A DNA stretch of 64,000 nt from Xanthobacteraceae bacterium (lineage in GTDB: Bacteria; Pseudomonadota; Alphaproteobacteria; Rhizobiales; Xanthobacteraceae): positions 372,001 through 436,000 of the forward strand of contig JAMLIK010000003.1 in assembly GCA_023954195.1 (NCBI GenBank). Direction: 5' to 3'. The position numbers and the translations under genes are program-made. Numbering within the stretch: the first letter of the stretch is position 1; each line of letters opens with the position of its first letter. Under the pieces are notes generated by a model, which did no database searches, had not been told where the DNA came from, and saw only the letters and a list, made by a program, of their open reading frames with translations. Positions 37,187 through 45,986 of the stretch are shown piece after piece.

Positions 37187-39520
37187 ATGTCGCGCGCGCG
37201 TTGGGTCAGGGCCGGTCTTCTTGGAGCTGCAAGTGTGATCGTGCTGTCGATGGCGCCGAACGAGGCGGTCGCGCAGTCGGCGGATTTGCCGACGGTGCGG
37301 GTCACCGCGCCGAAGCAGCGCGCCGCCCGTCGCGCGCCGGTGCGTCATGCCCAGCCGCGTCCGGCGCCGGCGGCGCCCGCGCAGCAGGCCGCGTCGCGTC
37401 CCGGCCCGGCCGGCTTCGGCGAGCGCGGCATCGGACCCGTGACGGGCTATCTCGCCCATCAGAGCATTTCCAGCAGCAAGACCGACACGCCGATCCTGGT
37501 GACGCCGCAGTCGATCTCGGTGGTGACCCGCGACCAGATGGTGGCGCAGGGCGCGCAGAGCATTCCCGACGCGCTGCGCTACATGCCCGGCGTGACTCCG
37601 ATGGACTACGGCCCCAACGCTTTCTTCGACTCGTTCAAGGTGCGCGGCTTCGACGCGCCGCGTTTTCTCGACGGTCTGGTGCTGCCGGCCGACGCCACCA
37701 CCTTCGCCGCGCCGCGCATCGAGCCCTTCGGGCTTGAGCGGCTGGAAGTGTTGAAAGGCCCGTCGTCGGGTCTTTACGGCGCCAGCAATCCGGGCGGCAT
37801 CGTCAACATGATTAGCAAGCGGCCGCAGGACACGCCGCATTACAGCGTCGAGGGCAATTTCGGATCCTACGACCGCTATCAGGGCGCATTCGACATCGGC
37901 GGTCCGGTGGATGGGGCCAAGGAGTGGCTCTATCGGCTGGTCGGGCTGTTCCGGCAGAGCAACACCGAGGTCAACTACGTTCAGGACAACAAGATCTTCA
38001 TCGCGCCGAGCCTGACCTGGCGGCCGAGCATCGACACCAGCTTCACCATCTTGTCGCAGTACCAGTTGATCGACAACAAGGGCTATCAGCAATACGCGCC
38101 GTGGCAGGTGCTGTCGGGCAACAATCCGCTTGGGCGGATGTCGCGCAGCACCTATCTCGGCGAGCCCGGCTACGACGGCTTCCGGCTGGAGCAGAAGGCG
38201 ATCGGCTATGCCTTCGAGCATCGCTTCGACAACAGCGTCCAGTTCCGCCAGAACTTCCGCTATCTCGAGGCGACCCAGGACCTGCATTCGATCCGCCCGG
38301 AGGGCATGGTCGGCGACAATCTGGTGACGCGCTCCTACAACTACGTGCGGGCGAAGACCAGCAACGTGACGCTGGACAACCAGTTCCAGGCCGATGTCGT
38401 CACCGGGCCACTGACCCACAAGGTGCTGGGCGGCTTTGACTACGTCTACATGAAGTCGAACACCGACTACCGGTCGGCCTATGCCTGGCCGGGGCTCGGC
38501 GCTCCGGCGGGCTTCTTCTCGGCGATCGACGCCTTCAACCCGGTCTACGGCGCACCGGTTCCGGCGTTCGATTCGCTGCTGCCGTTCATCAAGCGCGATG
38601 ACACGATGAGTCAGGCCGGCTTCTATGTGCAGGACCAGATCAAGCTCGACCGCTTCACGCTGACGCTGTCGGGCCGTCAGGATGTCGTCAGCACCACCGT
38701 CAACAGCACGGGCTTCTGGCCGGTGGCGGGCGTTTATAACCGCAACGACTCGGCGCAGACCGGCCGCGTCGGCCTGAATTATCTGTTCGACAACGGCGTG
38801 TCGCCCTATGTCACCTATTCGACCTCGTTCACGCCGAACCTCGGCTCCGACCAGTTCGGCAACACCTTCAAGCCGACCACCGGCGACAACATCGAGTTCG
38901 GCGTCAAGTATCAGCCGCTCGGCACCAACCTGCTGCTGACGGCCGCCTATTTCGACACGCGGCAGAACAACGTGCTGACGGCGGACCCGACCAATCCGCT
39001 CTTCAATACCCAGACCGACGCGGCGCGGGTGCGCGGTTTCGAGTTCGAGGCCAAGGGCAACGTCACCCGCGAGTTCGAGATCGTCGCCGGCTACAGCCAT
39101 CTCGATCCGAAGGTGACCGCGAGCATCGCCGGCAATGTCGGCAAGGACCTGATGAACACCGCGCGCGATCAGGCGTCGTTGTGGGGCAAGTACACCTGGT
39201 ACAACGGGCCGCTGGCCGGCCTCGCCCTCGGCGCCGGCGTGCGCTATGTCGGCGACACCTATGGCGATGTCGCCAATACCCTGGTGGTGCCGGCCTACAC
39301 GCTGGTCGACGCGGTTATCAGCTACGATTTCGGCTATATGCGCCCCGACCTGAAGGGCCTCTCGGCGCAGATCAATGTGCGGAACCTGACCGACAAATAT
39401 TATGTCGGCTCCTGCTTCACCGGCATGCCTTATTGCTCGCTGGGGCCGGGGCGCACTGTTCTCGGCACGCTGAAATATTCGTGGAATGCCGAGCCCGCGC
39501 CCAAATTGATTACCAAGTGA
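37187..39520 (+). CDS. TonB-dependent ferric-siderophore receptor
   Basis: 777 aa from the ATG at 37187, which follows GGGGG and starts a signal peptide ending NEAVAQS. A Pro/Arg linker is followed by the TonB box and plug domain (about 90-200; TPQSISVVTRDQM, LKGPSSGLYGASNPGGIVNM) and a 22-strand barrel ending GTLKYSW plus a short extension. The best family fit is FhuA/FoxA-like hydroxamate siderophore receptors. Two Irr-like boxes upstream suggest iron-responsive expression. A PepSY membrane protein follows, as is usual for such receptors. Confidence 0.93.
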   Translation: MSRARWVRAGLLGAASVIVLSMAPNEAVAQSADLPTVRVTAPKQRAARRAPVRHAQPRPAPAAPAQQAASRPGPAGFGERGIGPVTGYLAHQSISSSKTDTPILVTPQSISVVTRDQMVAQGAQSIPDALRYMPGVTPMDYGPNAFFDSFKVRGFDAPRFLDGLVLPADATTFAAPRIEPFGLERLEVLKGPSSGLYGASNPGGIVNMISKRPQDTPHYSVEGNFGSYDRYQGAFDIGGPVDGAKEWLYRLVGLFRQSNTEVNYVQDNKIFIAPSLTWRPSIDTSFTILSQYQLIDNKGYQQYAPWQVLSGNNPLGRMSRSTYLGEPGYDGFRLEQKAIGYAFEHRFDNSVQFRQNFRYLEATQDLHSIRPEGMVGDNLVTRSYNYVRAKTSNVTLDNQFQADVVTGPLTHKVLGGFDYVYMKSNTDYRSAYAWPGLGAPAGFFSAIDAFNPVYGAPVPAFDSLLPFIKRDDTMSQAGFYVQDQIKLDRFTLTLSGRQDVVSTTVNSTGFWPVAGVYNRNDSAQTGRVGLNYLFDNGVSPYVTYSTSFTPNLGSDQFGNTFKPTTGDNIEFGVKYQPLGTNLLLTAAYFDTRQNNVLTADPTNPLFNTQTDAARVRGFEFEAKGNVTREFEIVAGYSHLDPKVTASIAGNVGKDLMNTARDQASLWGKYTWYNGPLAGLALGAGVRYVGDTYGDVANTLVVPAYTLVDAVISYDFGYMRPDLKGLSAQINVRNLTDKYYVGSCFTGMPYCSLGPGRTVLGTLKYSWNAEPAPKLITK

Positions 39521-39583
39521 GGCCCGGCAGGCCGAAGCATCTGGAACCGGCGGAAAGAGAACTTGAGACTTTTAACACGAAAG

Positions 39584-39705
39584 ACGTCGTCCCCGCGCAG
39601 GCGGGGACCCATACGCCGCAGCGGTTCGGCTCCATCACCCGGTGCGAGTTTATTTGACGACAAGCAAAGCCAGGGGTTATGGGTCCCCGCCTGCGCGGGG
39701 ACGAC
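39584..39705. repeat. Dispersed palindromic repeat, family B
   Basis: Arms ACGTCGTCCCCGCGCAGGCG and CGCCTGCGCGGGGACGAC are perfect inverted copies over 17 bases, with internal blocks CCATACGCCGCAGCGGT and CCAGGGGTTATGGGTCC. It separates the receptor from the PepSY gene and reads as GPRLRGDD when translated, which creates a false upstream start for the next gene. Confidence 0.85.
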
Positions 39706-39729
39706 TCCGAGTGTGTGGAGAATATCGTC

Positions 39730-40899
39730 GTGATCTCGGGAACAAGACCGCTTCGCCGCTGGCACTGGGTCCACAAGTGGTCCAGCATTGTCTGCACGGC
39801 GTTCATGCTGATGCTGTGCATCACCGGGCTGCCGTTGATCTTCCATCACGAGATCGACGACCTGTTGCATGAGGAGGTCAAGGCCGCCGCCGTGCCGGCG
39901 GGAACGCCGGCCGCCAATCTCGATCAGGCGGTCGCCACCGTGCTGGCGAAGTTTCCCGGCCAGGTGCCGCATTTCCTGATCTGGGACCGCGACGAGCCCG
40001 ATGCGCTGATGGTCTCGATCGGGCCTTCGATCAACGCCAGCCCGGTCGACAACCGGATCGCGCGGGTCGACGTCCACACCGGCGCCTTCCTCGATTCGCC
40101 GGACATCACCGGGCGCTTCACCTATTTCATGCTGAAGCTGCACACCGACATGTTCGCCGGGCTGCCCGGAAAACTGTTCCTCGGCCTGATGGGCATCCTG
40201 TTTTGCGTCGCTGTGGTCTCCGGCGTCGTGGTCTACGCGCCGTCGATGCGGAAGCTGCGCTTCGGCGCCTATCGCAAGGACCGGCCGCGCATCGTGCGAA
40301 GGCTCGACGTGCACAACCTCGCCGGCATCCTGCTGGTGATGTGGGCGCTGGTGGTCGGCTTCACCGGCGTCATCAACACCTGGGCCGATCTGGTGCTGAA
40401 GGCGTGGCAATACGGCCAGCTCGCGGAAATGACGGCGCAATACAGGGGCCGTGAGATTCCGGCGAAGCCGACGCCGGTGCAGGACGCGGTAGACGTCGCG
40501 CGCAAAACCATCCCGCACATGCAAGTGGCGTTCGTCGCCTTTCCCGGCTCGATCTTCTCCAGCAAGAGCCACTACACTGTGTTCATGCGCGGCGACACGC
40601 CGGTGACCTCGCGGCTGTTGAAGCCGGCGCTGATCGACGCCGAAACCGGCAAGCTCACCGACAGCCGCGACATGCCGTGGTACGTCTCGGCGCTGTTCCT
40701 GTCGCAGCCGCTGCATTTCGGCGACTACGGCGGCATGCCGCTGAAGATCATCTGGGCGATCCTCGACATCCTCACCGTCGTGATTCTGTGGACCGGGCTC
40801 TATCTGTGGCTCAAGCGCCGCAAGCCGGCGACCGGCGCGGCGCGGGCGGGGACGCCGGCGGGTGCGCGGCCGATCGAGGGTCAAGTGGTGACGTCATGA
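39730..40899 (+). CDS. PepSY-associated membrane protein
   Basis: 389 aa from a GTG at 39730, chosen because GGAGA is eight bases upstream; the ATG at 39679 lies inside the palindromic repeat and is unlikely. Four membrane helices (about 10-32, 140-165, 190-212, 335-357) and a periplasmic PepSY domain. The N-terminal WHWVHKW and helix-2 LPGKLFLGLMGILFCVAVVSG are typical. Such proteins sit next to siderophore receptors and are linked to ferrisiderophore reduction or release in the periplasm (FoxB/FiuC-like). Stop overlaps the next ATG. Confidence 0.88.
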   Translation: MISGTRPLRRWHWVHKWSSIVCTAFMLMLCITGLPLIFHHEIDDLLHEEVKAAAVPAGTPAANLDQAVATVLAKFPGQVPHFLIWDRDEPDALMVSIGPSINASPVDNRIARVDVHTGAFLDSPDITGRFTYFMLKLHTDMFAGLPGKLFLGLMGILFCVAVVSGVVVYAPSMRKLRFGAYRKDRPRIVRRLDVHNLAGILLVMWALVVGFTGVINTWADLVLKAWQYGQLAEMTAQYRGREIPAKPTPVQDAVDVARKTIPHMQVAFVAFPGSIFSSKSHYTVFMRGDTPVTSRLLKPALIDAETGKLTDSRDMPWYVSALFLSQPLHFGDYGGMPLKIIWAILDILTVVILWTGLYLWLKRRKPATGAARAGTPAGARPIEGQVVTS

Positions 40900-41087
40900 C
40901 AAACGCGCGCGCGCGACGCCAGACGCTGGCGCAGATTTTCCGCTGGCCGCTGGCGATCGGCGTGCTTTCCACCGTCGGGCTGATCTCCGCGCTGGTCGGC
41001 GACGGCCTCTGGGACGCGGTGTCGTGGCTGGCGCTGCTGCTGCCGATCCTGCTCTACGGCTGGTTCCTGCTGCGGCCGAGGCGGTGA
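40896..41087 (+). CDS. Small two-helix membrane protein of the siderophore cluster
   Basis: 63 aa, ATG at 40896 overlapping the PepSY stop (ATGA). After a basic leader MTNARARRQ come two membrane helices (about 17-35 and 41-58) joined by GDGLWDAVSW, and a basic end RPRR. Small proteins of this form follow PepSY genes in siderophore loci; role unknown, perhaps a subunit of the same membrane complex. Confidence 0.78.
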   Translation: MTNARARRQTLAQIFRWPLAIGVLSTVGLISALVGDGLWDAVSWLALLLPILLYGWFLLRPRR

Positions 41088-41182
41088 GAACACGACAATC
41101 GTCAGCCCCGCCATCCGTTTTCGCGGCTTGCGCGCGCGGGGGAATATCGTGATTGTCGCCCGATGGGTGGCAAGGGCGAACG

Positions 41183-41614
41183 ATGAGCGAGGCGACGGAA
41201 TCCGGCCTGCCGGCGCAAGGCTGGAGCATTCTTGAGGACGACGGATTCATCGGCCATGTCGGGCCGCTGTGGCATCGCGTGTACGAGGGCCGGCGCGAAT
41301 ACGCCATCGAGGGCCAGCGCAAGCACCGCAACCGGCGCGGGCTGGTGCAGGGCGGCTTGTTGATGACGCTGGCGGACCGCACCTGCGGCATGACCGCGCG
41401 CGAGGAATCCGGCGCCGAGCATCTCGCCACCATTCAGATGGACACGCATTTCATCGACGCGGCGCGGATCGGCGATCTCATCGTGTCGCGGCCGCGCATG
41501 GTCCGCGGCACCAAGACGCTGATTTTCATGAGCGCCGAATTGAGTGTCGACGGCCGCTGCGTCATGCTGGCCAACGGCGTGTTCAAGGTAATGCGCGGCC
41601 ACGCCGCGCGATAG
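41183..41614 (+). CDS. PaaI-type hotdog-fold thioesterase
   Basis: 143 aa from the ATG at 41183. The hotdog hallmark HRNRRGLVQGGLLMTLADRTCG resembles the HGG-x-AxxxD motif of PaaI/YbgC thioesterases, followed by ATIQMDTHFIDAARIGD and a C-terminal beta hairpin. Likely hydrolyses an acyl-CoA; the substrate is not evident. Followed 15 bases later by an aldo/keto reductase, probably in one transcript. Confidence 0.88.
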   Translation: MSEATESGLPAQGWSILEDDGFIGHVGPLWHRVYEGRREYAIEGQRKHRNRRGLVQGGLLMTLADRTCGMTAREESGAEHLATIQMDTHFIDAARIGDLIVSRPRMVRGTKTLIFMSAELSVDGRCVMLANGVFKVMRGHAAR

Positions 41615-41629
41615 AACCAGGAGCCTCCG

Positions 41630-42646
41630 ATGCGATATCGCCAGTTGGGCCGCAGCGGCCTAAAAGTCTCGCCGCTTTGCCTCGGCACCATGATGTTCGG
41701 CGGGCCGACCGACGAGGCGACCTCGAAGCGCATCGTCGACAAGGCCCATGACGCCGGCATCAATTTTATCGACACCGCCGACGCCTATTCCAGCGGCGGT
41801 TCGGAGGAAGTGGTCGGCCGCGCCATCGCCGCGCGGCGCGCGCATTGGGTGCTGGCGACCAAGCTCGCCAATCCGATGGGCGACGATCCCAACCGCGCCG
41901 GCCTGTCGCGGCGCTGGGTGTTCGACGCCTGCGAGGACAGCCTGCGGCGGCTCGGCACCGATGTTATCGACATCTATTACCTGCACAAGGAAGACCACGC
42001 GACGCCGCTCGATGAGACGGTGCGGGCGATGGGCGACCTGATCCGCGCCGGCAAGGTGCGCTATTTCGGCGTCTCGAATTTTCGCGCCTGGCGCGTCGCC
42101 GAGATCTGCAACATCTGCGACCGGCTCGGCATCGACCGGCCGGTGGTCAGCCAGCCCTATTACAACGCGATGAACCGGATGCCGGAGGTCGAGCAACTGC
42201 CGGCCTGCGGCTTCTACGGCCTCGGCGTGGTGCCCTACAGCCCGCTGGCGCGTGGCGTCCTGACCGGCAAGTACGACCCCGACGCCGCGCCCGACAAGGA
42301 CAGCCGCGCCGGCCGCAACGACACCCGCATGATGCAGACCGAATGGCGGCCGGAATCGCTGCGGCTGGCGCGCGAGATCCGCAGGCACGCCGAGGCGCGC
42401 GGCATCACCGCCGGGCAGTTCGCGGTGGCATGGGTGCTCAACAGCGGCTTCGTCACGTCGGTGATCGCGGGGCCGCGCACCGAGGCGCAATTGGACGATT
42501 ATCCGCGCGCGCTCGACTATCGCTTCACCGCCGAGGACGAAGCCCTGATCGATGCCCTCGTGACCGCCGGCCATCCCTCGACGCCGGGCTTCAACGATCC
42601 GGCCTACCCGATCGAGGGCCGCCGCGCCCGCACCGCGGGCGTCTGA
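41630..42646 (+). CDS. Aldo/keto reductase
   Basis: 338 aa TIM-barrel NADPH oxidoreductase. Start motif MRYRQLGRSGLKVSPLCLGTMMFG, catalytic Asp-Tyr in NFIDTADAYSSGGSEEVVG (D/Y near 45-50), lysine in WVLATKLANP, and histidine in IYYLHKEDHATPL. The C-terminal NADPH loop is VTSVIAGPRTEAQLDD. Most similar in style to the YdhF/Tas-type AKR group; physiological substrate unknown. Precedes a palindromic repeat. Confidence 0.93.
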   Translation: MRYRQLGRSGLKVSPLCLGTMMFGGPTDEATSKRIVDKAHDAGINFIDTADAYSSGGSEEVVGRAIAARRAHWVLATKLANPMGDDPNRAGLSRRWVFDACEDSLRRLGTDVIDIYYLHKEDHATPLDETVRAMGDLIRAGKVRYFGVSNFRAWRVAEICNICDRLGIDRPVVSQPYYNAMNRMPEVEQLPACGFYGLGVVPYSPLARGVLTGKYDPDAAPDKDSRAGRNDTRMMQTEWRPESLRLAREIRRHAEARGITAGQFAVAWVLNSGFVTSVIAGPRTEAQLDDYPRALDYRFTAEDEALIDALVTAGHPSTPGFNDPAYPIEGRRARTAGV

Positions 42647-42669
42647 TGGCTTTTGACGGAATCATCCAC

Positions 42670-42781
42670 CGTCATGCCCGGACATAGCCGTTCGAAGAAC
42701 GGCGTCGCTTCCGCTCGCCTGTGATCCGGGCATCCATCTTCTTGAAAACGATGGATTGCCGGGTCAAGCCCGGCAATGACA
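42670..42781. repeat. Dispersed palindromic repeat, family C
   Basis: Starts CGTCATGCCCGGA and ends CCGGGTCAAGCCCGGCAATGAC, with inner GGGCATCCATCTTC and GATGGATTGCCGGG. Same family as 427-514. In the convergent gap between the aldo/keto reductase and the nitronate monooxygenase gene, overlapping neither. Confidence 0.75.
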
Positions 42782-42793
42782 TCTTTTGATGCC

Positions 42794-43798
42794 TCACGCC
42801 ACCCGCGTGTCGACGGCGATATTGCCGTCGAGGAAGCCGATCAGGCGGCCGCGGATGATGCGCTCGGCTTCGCGCATGATGCGGTCGATCAGATCCTTCA
42901 CGGTGGGGATGTCGTTGATCAGGCCGACCATCATGCCGCAACTCCACGCCCCGGCATCCATGTCGCCCTCGGTCATCACCTTCGGATAGACCCCCGCAAC
43001 CTCCGCCATGATGTCGTCGATCTTGAGGTCCTTGCCCTTGGCGCGCTCGATCTCGATCAGCCGGTCCACCGCGTCGTTGCGCAGCACGCGCTCGGTGTTG
43101 CGCAGCGCGCGCATAATCAGGCGGGTGTCGAGTTCGGTGGCCTGAAGCAGTGCCTGCTTGACGTTGTCGTGGATCGGCGCCTCCTGGGTGGCCATGAAGC
43201 GGGTGCCCATGTTCATGCCCGAGGCGCCCAGCGCCAGCGCCGCGACCAGGCTGCGCGCGTCCGCCATGCCGCCGGAGGCGACGAACGGAATCTTCAACTC
43301 GTCCGCCGCGCGCGGCAGCAGGATCATGTTCGGCACGTCGTCCTCGCCGGGATGACCACCGCACTCGAAGCCGTCGACGCTGACGGCGTCGCAGCCGATC
43401 TTCTCGGCCTTCAGCGAATGGCGGACGGAGGTGCATTTGTGGATCACCTTGATGCCGGCGGCCTTGAGCGCCGGCATGTATTCCTCCGGGCTGCGGCCGG
43501 CGGTCTCCACCGCCTTGACGCCGCCTTCCCTGATGGCGGCGATGTATTCCGGATAGGGCGGCTTGGCGAAGGTCGGCAGGAAGGTGAGGTTGACGCCGAA
43601 CGGCTTGTCGGTCATGTCGCGGCAGCGGGCGATTTCCTTCGCCAGCAGTTCCGGCGTCTTCTGGGTCAGGCCGGTGATGATGCCAAGTCCGCCGGCATTG
43701 GACACCGCCGACGCCAGTTCGGCGAGTCCGACGTAGTGCATCCCGCCCTGGATGATGGGGTGCTGAATGCCGAACAGTTCAGTGATCGCAGTTTTCAC
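42794..43798 (-). CDS. Nitronate monooxygenase family protein
   Basis: 334 aa from the GTG at 43798, which has GGAGG seven bases upstream and begins VKTAITELFGIQHPIIQGGM, the standard start; a much longer open frame to 44101 is antisense overlap. FMN-dependent TIM barrel: SNAGGLGIITGL, PFGVNLTFLP, GCDAVSVDGFECGGHPGEDDV and PFVASGGMADARSLVAALALGA (phosphate loop). The family oxidises nitronates to carbonyl and nitrite; many members have other enoyl-type substrates, so the call is to family. Confidence 0.92.
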   Translation of the reverse strand: MKTAITELFGIQHPIIQGGMHYVGLAELASAVSNAGGLGIITGLTQKTPELLAKEIARCRDMTDKPFGVNLTFLPTFAKPPYPEYIAAIREGGVKAVETAGRSPEEYMPALKAAGIKVIHKCTSVRHSLKAEKIGCDAVSVDGFECGGHPGEDDVPNMILLPRAADELKIPFVASGGMADARSLVAALALGASGMNMGTRFMATQEAPIHDNVKQALLQATELDTRLIMRALRNTERVLRNDAVDRLIEIERAKGKDLKIDDIMAEVAGVYPKVMTEGDMDAGAWSCGMMVGLINDIPTVKDLIDRIMREAERIIRGRLIGFLDGNIAVDTRVA

Positions 43799-43950
43799 GC
43801 TTGACCTCCGGGATGCGGCGCGGCGGACTTCGCCGCGCCGATGAGAATGGACCGGTCGAAGTGTGACACACCGGAACGGGCGGAAACAACCTCCGGATTG
43901 AGCGCGCGGAACGATCGATGCGGCGGGAAATCGGGCAGCCCGCGCCCGCG

Positions 43951-44553
43951 TCAATTGTATTCGGCGCTCGGATGGATGCGCTTGGTCCGATGCAGCGTGT
44001 TGCGGTCGGTGTGGTGCATAGTGGCGCCGGTCGCCGCCAGTTTCAGCACCAGATCGGAGGTATAGCTGAACGTGCCGTCGTCGTTGAAGGTGAAGGTGCA
44101 ATCGAAGGCGGTCGCTTCCGCCCGCTCCAGCAAATACTGGTTTTGCGAAAAACCGTAGCCCTTGACGCCGGGCTCCGCCTTCAGGGCGAACGATTTGTCG
44201 CGCGGCTTGGCGGGACCGCCGGCCAGGATGGCGAGCCCGCGCGGCACCGCGAAACAGCGGATCACCTGTCCGTGCGTCTTGTCCCAGAGCAGATAGCCGA
44301 CCTCGTCATGGAAGGGGTCCATGGCTTCCTCGCCATGACGCCAGGCCGTCATGCTGTAGTTCAATCCTTCCATGGTCTGTTGGCCGTTCTCGACGATCGG
44401 AATCGGACGAAACCATGCCTTCTCGAAATAGCTGGTCTGGATCGTCTCGTCGTCCTTGTTGCGGTAAGAGAGATCGACGCCGAAGTCGCCTTCCCATTCG
44501 CCGACGAGCGCCGTCAGCGGTCCCAGCTTCTGGGGACCCAGTATTTCCGCCAT
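43951..44553 (-). CDS. Nitrobindin-like/heme-binding beta-barrel domain protein
   Basis: 200 aa from the ATG at 44553 (AAGGAC upstream). Lipocalin-like barrel opening LGPLTALVGEWEGDFGVDLS, similar to the GxWxGxG start of nitrobindin/THAP4-type haem-binding barrels, with MTAWRHG, FHDEVGYLLWD and a C-terminal HTDRNTLHRT. Whether the haem ligand histidine is kept cannot be confirmed. A fatty-acid-binding-like role is the alternative. Confidence 0.7.
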   Translation of the reverse strand: MAEILGPQKLGPLTALVGEWEGDFGVDLSYRNKDDETIQTSYFEKAWFRPIPIVENGQQTMEGLNYSMTAWRHGEEAMDPFHDEVGYLLWDKTHGQVIRCFAVPRGLAILAGGPAKPRDKSFALKAEPGVKGYGFSQNQYLLERAEATAFDCTFTFNDDGTFSYTSDLVLKLAATGATMHHTDRNTLHRTKRIHPSAEYN

Positions 44554-44806
44554 TGTCGTGTCCTTGTCATTTCTCACATTCGCGCGGCCCGATGGTGGCC
44601 GTCGCGACCGTCGGCGAGCCTATGGCGTAAAACATATGCGATCAATCCATCTTTAGATTGAAGCGCGTCGCGCGGCTCTCGGCAGCGCCGTCAGGAACGT
44701 GACGAAAATGACAGAAAGCTTCAATTTATGTTGTGTTTACGCCTGTCGGCGGATCGCCGAAGCTCGCGGTTGTTTCCCGACAAGCTGTGTCGTGGGTCGT
44801 GCCGAG

Positions 44807-45970
44807 ATGACTGCTTCGCGAACCCTATGCTGGCTTCTCGTCGCCGCCATCCTGGCTGGCGGCGGCTATCTCGGCTGGCGTCAATTTCACACCGGCCGGC
44901 ATGACGCCGCGAGCACGGCACCGGCGCAAACCGGCTCCCCTGTCCCCGTCACCGTGGCACGCGTCGAGACAGCCGATTTCCCGGTCTATCTCGAAGGGCT
45001 CGGCACGGTTCAGGGTTTTAACACGGTGGTGGTGCGAAGCCGCGTCGACGGGCAGCTCGACACCATCGCCTTCAAGGAAGGGCAGTTGGTCAAGCAGGGC
45101 GACCTGATCGCCCAAATCGATCCGCGGCCGTTCCAGGCGGCGCTCGATCAGGCCACCGCGAAAAAGGATCAGGACGAAGCCAGTCTCGCCAACGCCAAAC
45201 TGGATCTGCAACGCTACACCGATCTCGGCGCCTTCGCGGCGCGGCAGCAGACCGACACGCAGCGCGCGCTGGTCCGGCAGGACACGGCGCAGGTCGAGGC
45301 CGACAACGCCGCGATCGCCAGCGCCCGCACCCAGCTCGATTACACCACGATCCGCGCGCCGATCGCCGGCGTCACCGGGTTCCGGCAGGTCGACCAGGGC
45401 AATATCGTCAACGCCGCGACCCAGACCGGCATCGTCACCATCGCCCAGATCGAGCCGATCGCGGTGATCTTCACCGCGCCGGAGGAGAAGCTTCCGGACA
45501 TCAGGGCGGCGCTCGCCGCGGGGGCGCCGCCGGTGATCGCACTGTCCAGTGACGGTAAGAAAGTGTTGTCGAAGGGGACGCTGGCGTTGATGAACAATCA
45601 GGTCGATGCCACCAGCGGAACCATTCGCCTCAAGGCGGTGTTCGACAATGCCGACCATGCGTTGTGGCCCGGCCAGTCGGTTTTGACGCGGCTCCTCGTC
45701 GCCACCTTGAAGGACGCCGTGGTGGTTCCGGACGACGCGGTGCAACGCGGCAGCGGCGGGCTGTACGCGCTGACGGTCGGCCCCGACGACAAGGCGGCGG
45801 TGCGACAAATCGCGATCGGCGCCTCGACCGACGGCCGCACCGTCGTCGAAAAGGGACTGTCGCCCGGCGAGCGGGTGGTCGTGGCGGGGCAATACCGGGT
45901 GCAGCCCGGCTCCCCGGTGGCGGTGACCGTCGCCGCCGCCGCGCCGGCGGCTCAAGCCGGATCGCCGTGA
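44807..45970 (+). CDS. RND efflux periplasmic adaptor (MdtA-like)
   Basis: 387 aa from the ATG at 44807. One N-terminal membrane anchor (about 5-24) then the biotinyl-lipoyl halves GTVQGFNTVVVRSRVDGQL and TTIRAPIAGVTGFRQVDQGN around an alpha-helical hairpin, a beta-barrel (IEPIAVIFTAPEE) and a membrane-proximal domain (GERVVVAGQYRVQPGS). Works with the inner-membrane pump encoded 16 bases downstream. The start lacks a strong ribosome binding site, so a few residues more or less are possible. Confidence 0.9.
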   Translation: MTASRTLCWLLVAAILAGGGYLGWRQFHTGRHDAASTAPAQTGSPVPVTVARVETADFPVYLEGLGTVQGFNTVVVRSRVDGQLDTIAFKEGQLVKQGDLIAQIDPRPFQAALDQATAKKDQDEASLANAKLDLQRYTDLGAFAARQQTDTQRALVRQDTAQVEADNAAIASARTQLDYTTIRAPIAGVTGFRQVDQGNIVNAATQTGIVTIAQIEPIAVIFTAPEEKLPDIRAALAAGAPPVIALSSDGKKVLSKGTLALMNNQVDATSGTIRLKAVFDNADHALWPGQSVLTRLLVATLKDAVVVPDDAVQRGSGGLYALTVGPDDKAAVRQIAIGASTDGRTVVEKGLSPGERVVVAGQYRVQPGSPVAVTVAAAAPAAQAGSP

Positions 45971-45986
45971 ACAAGGCCATGCCGCC

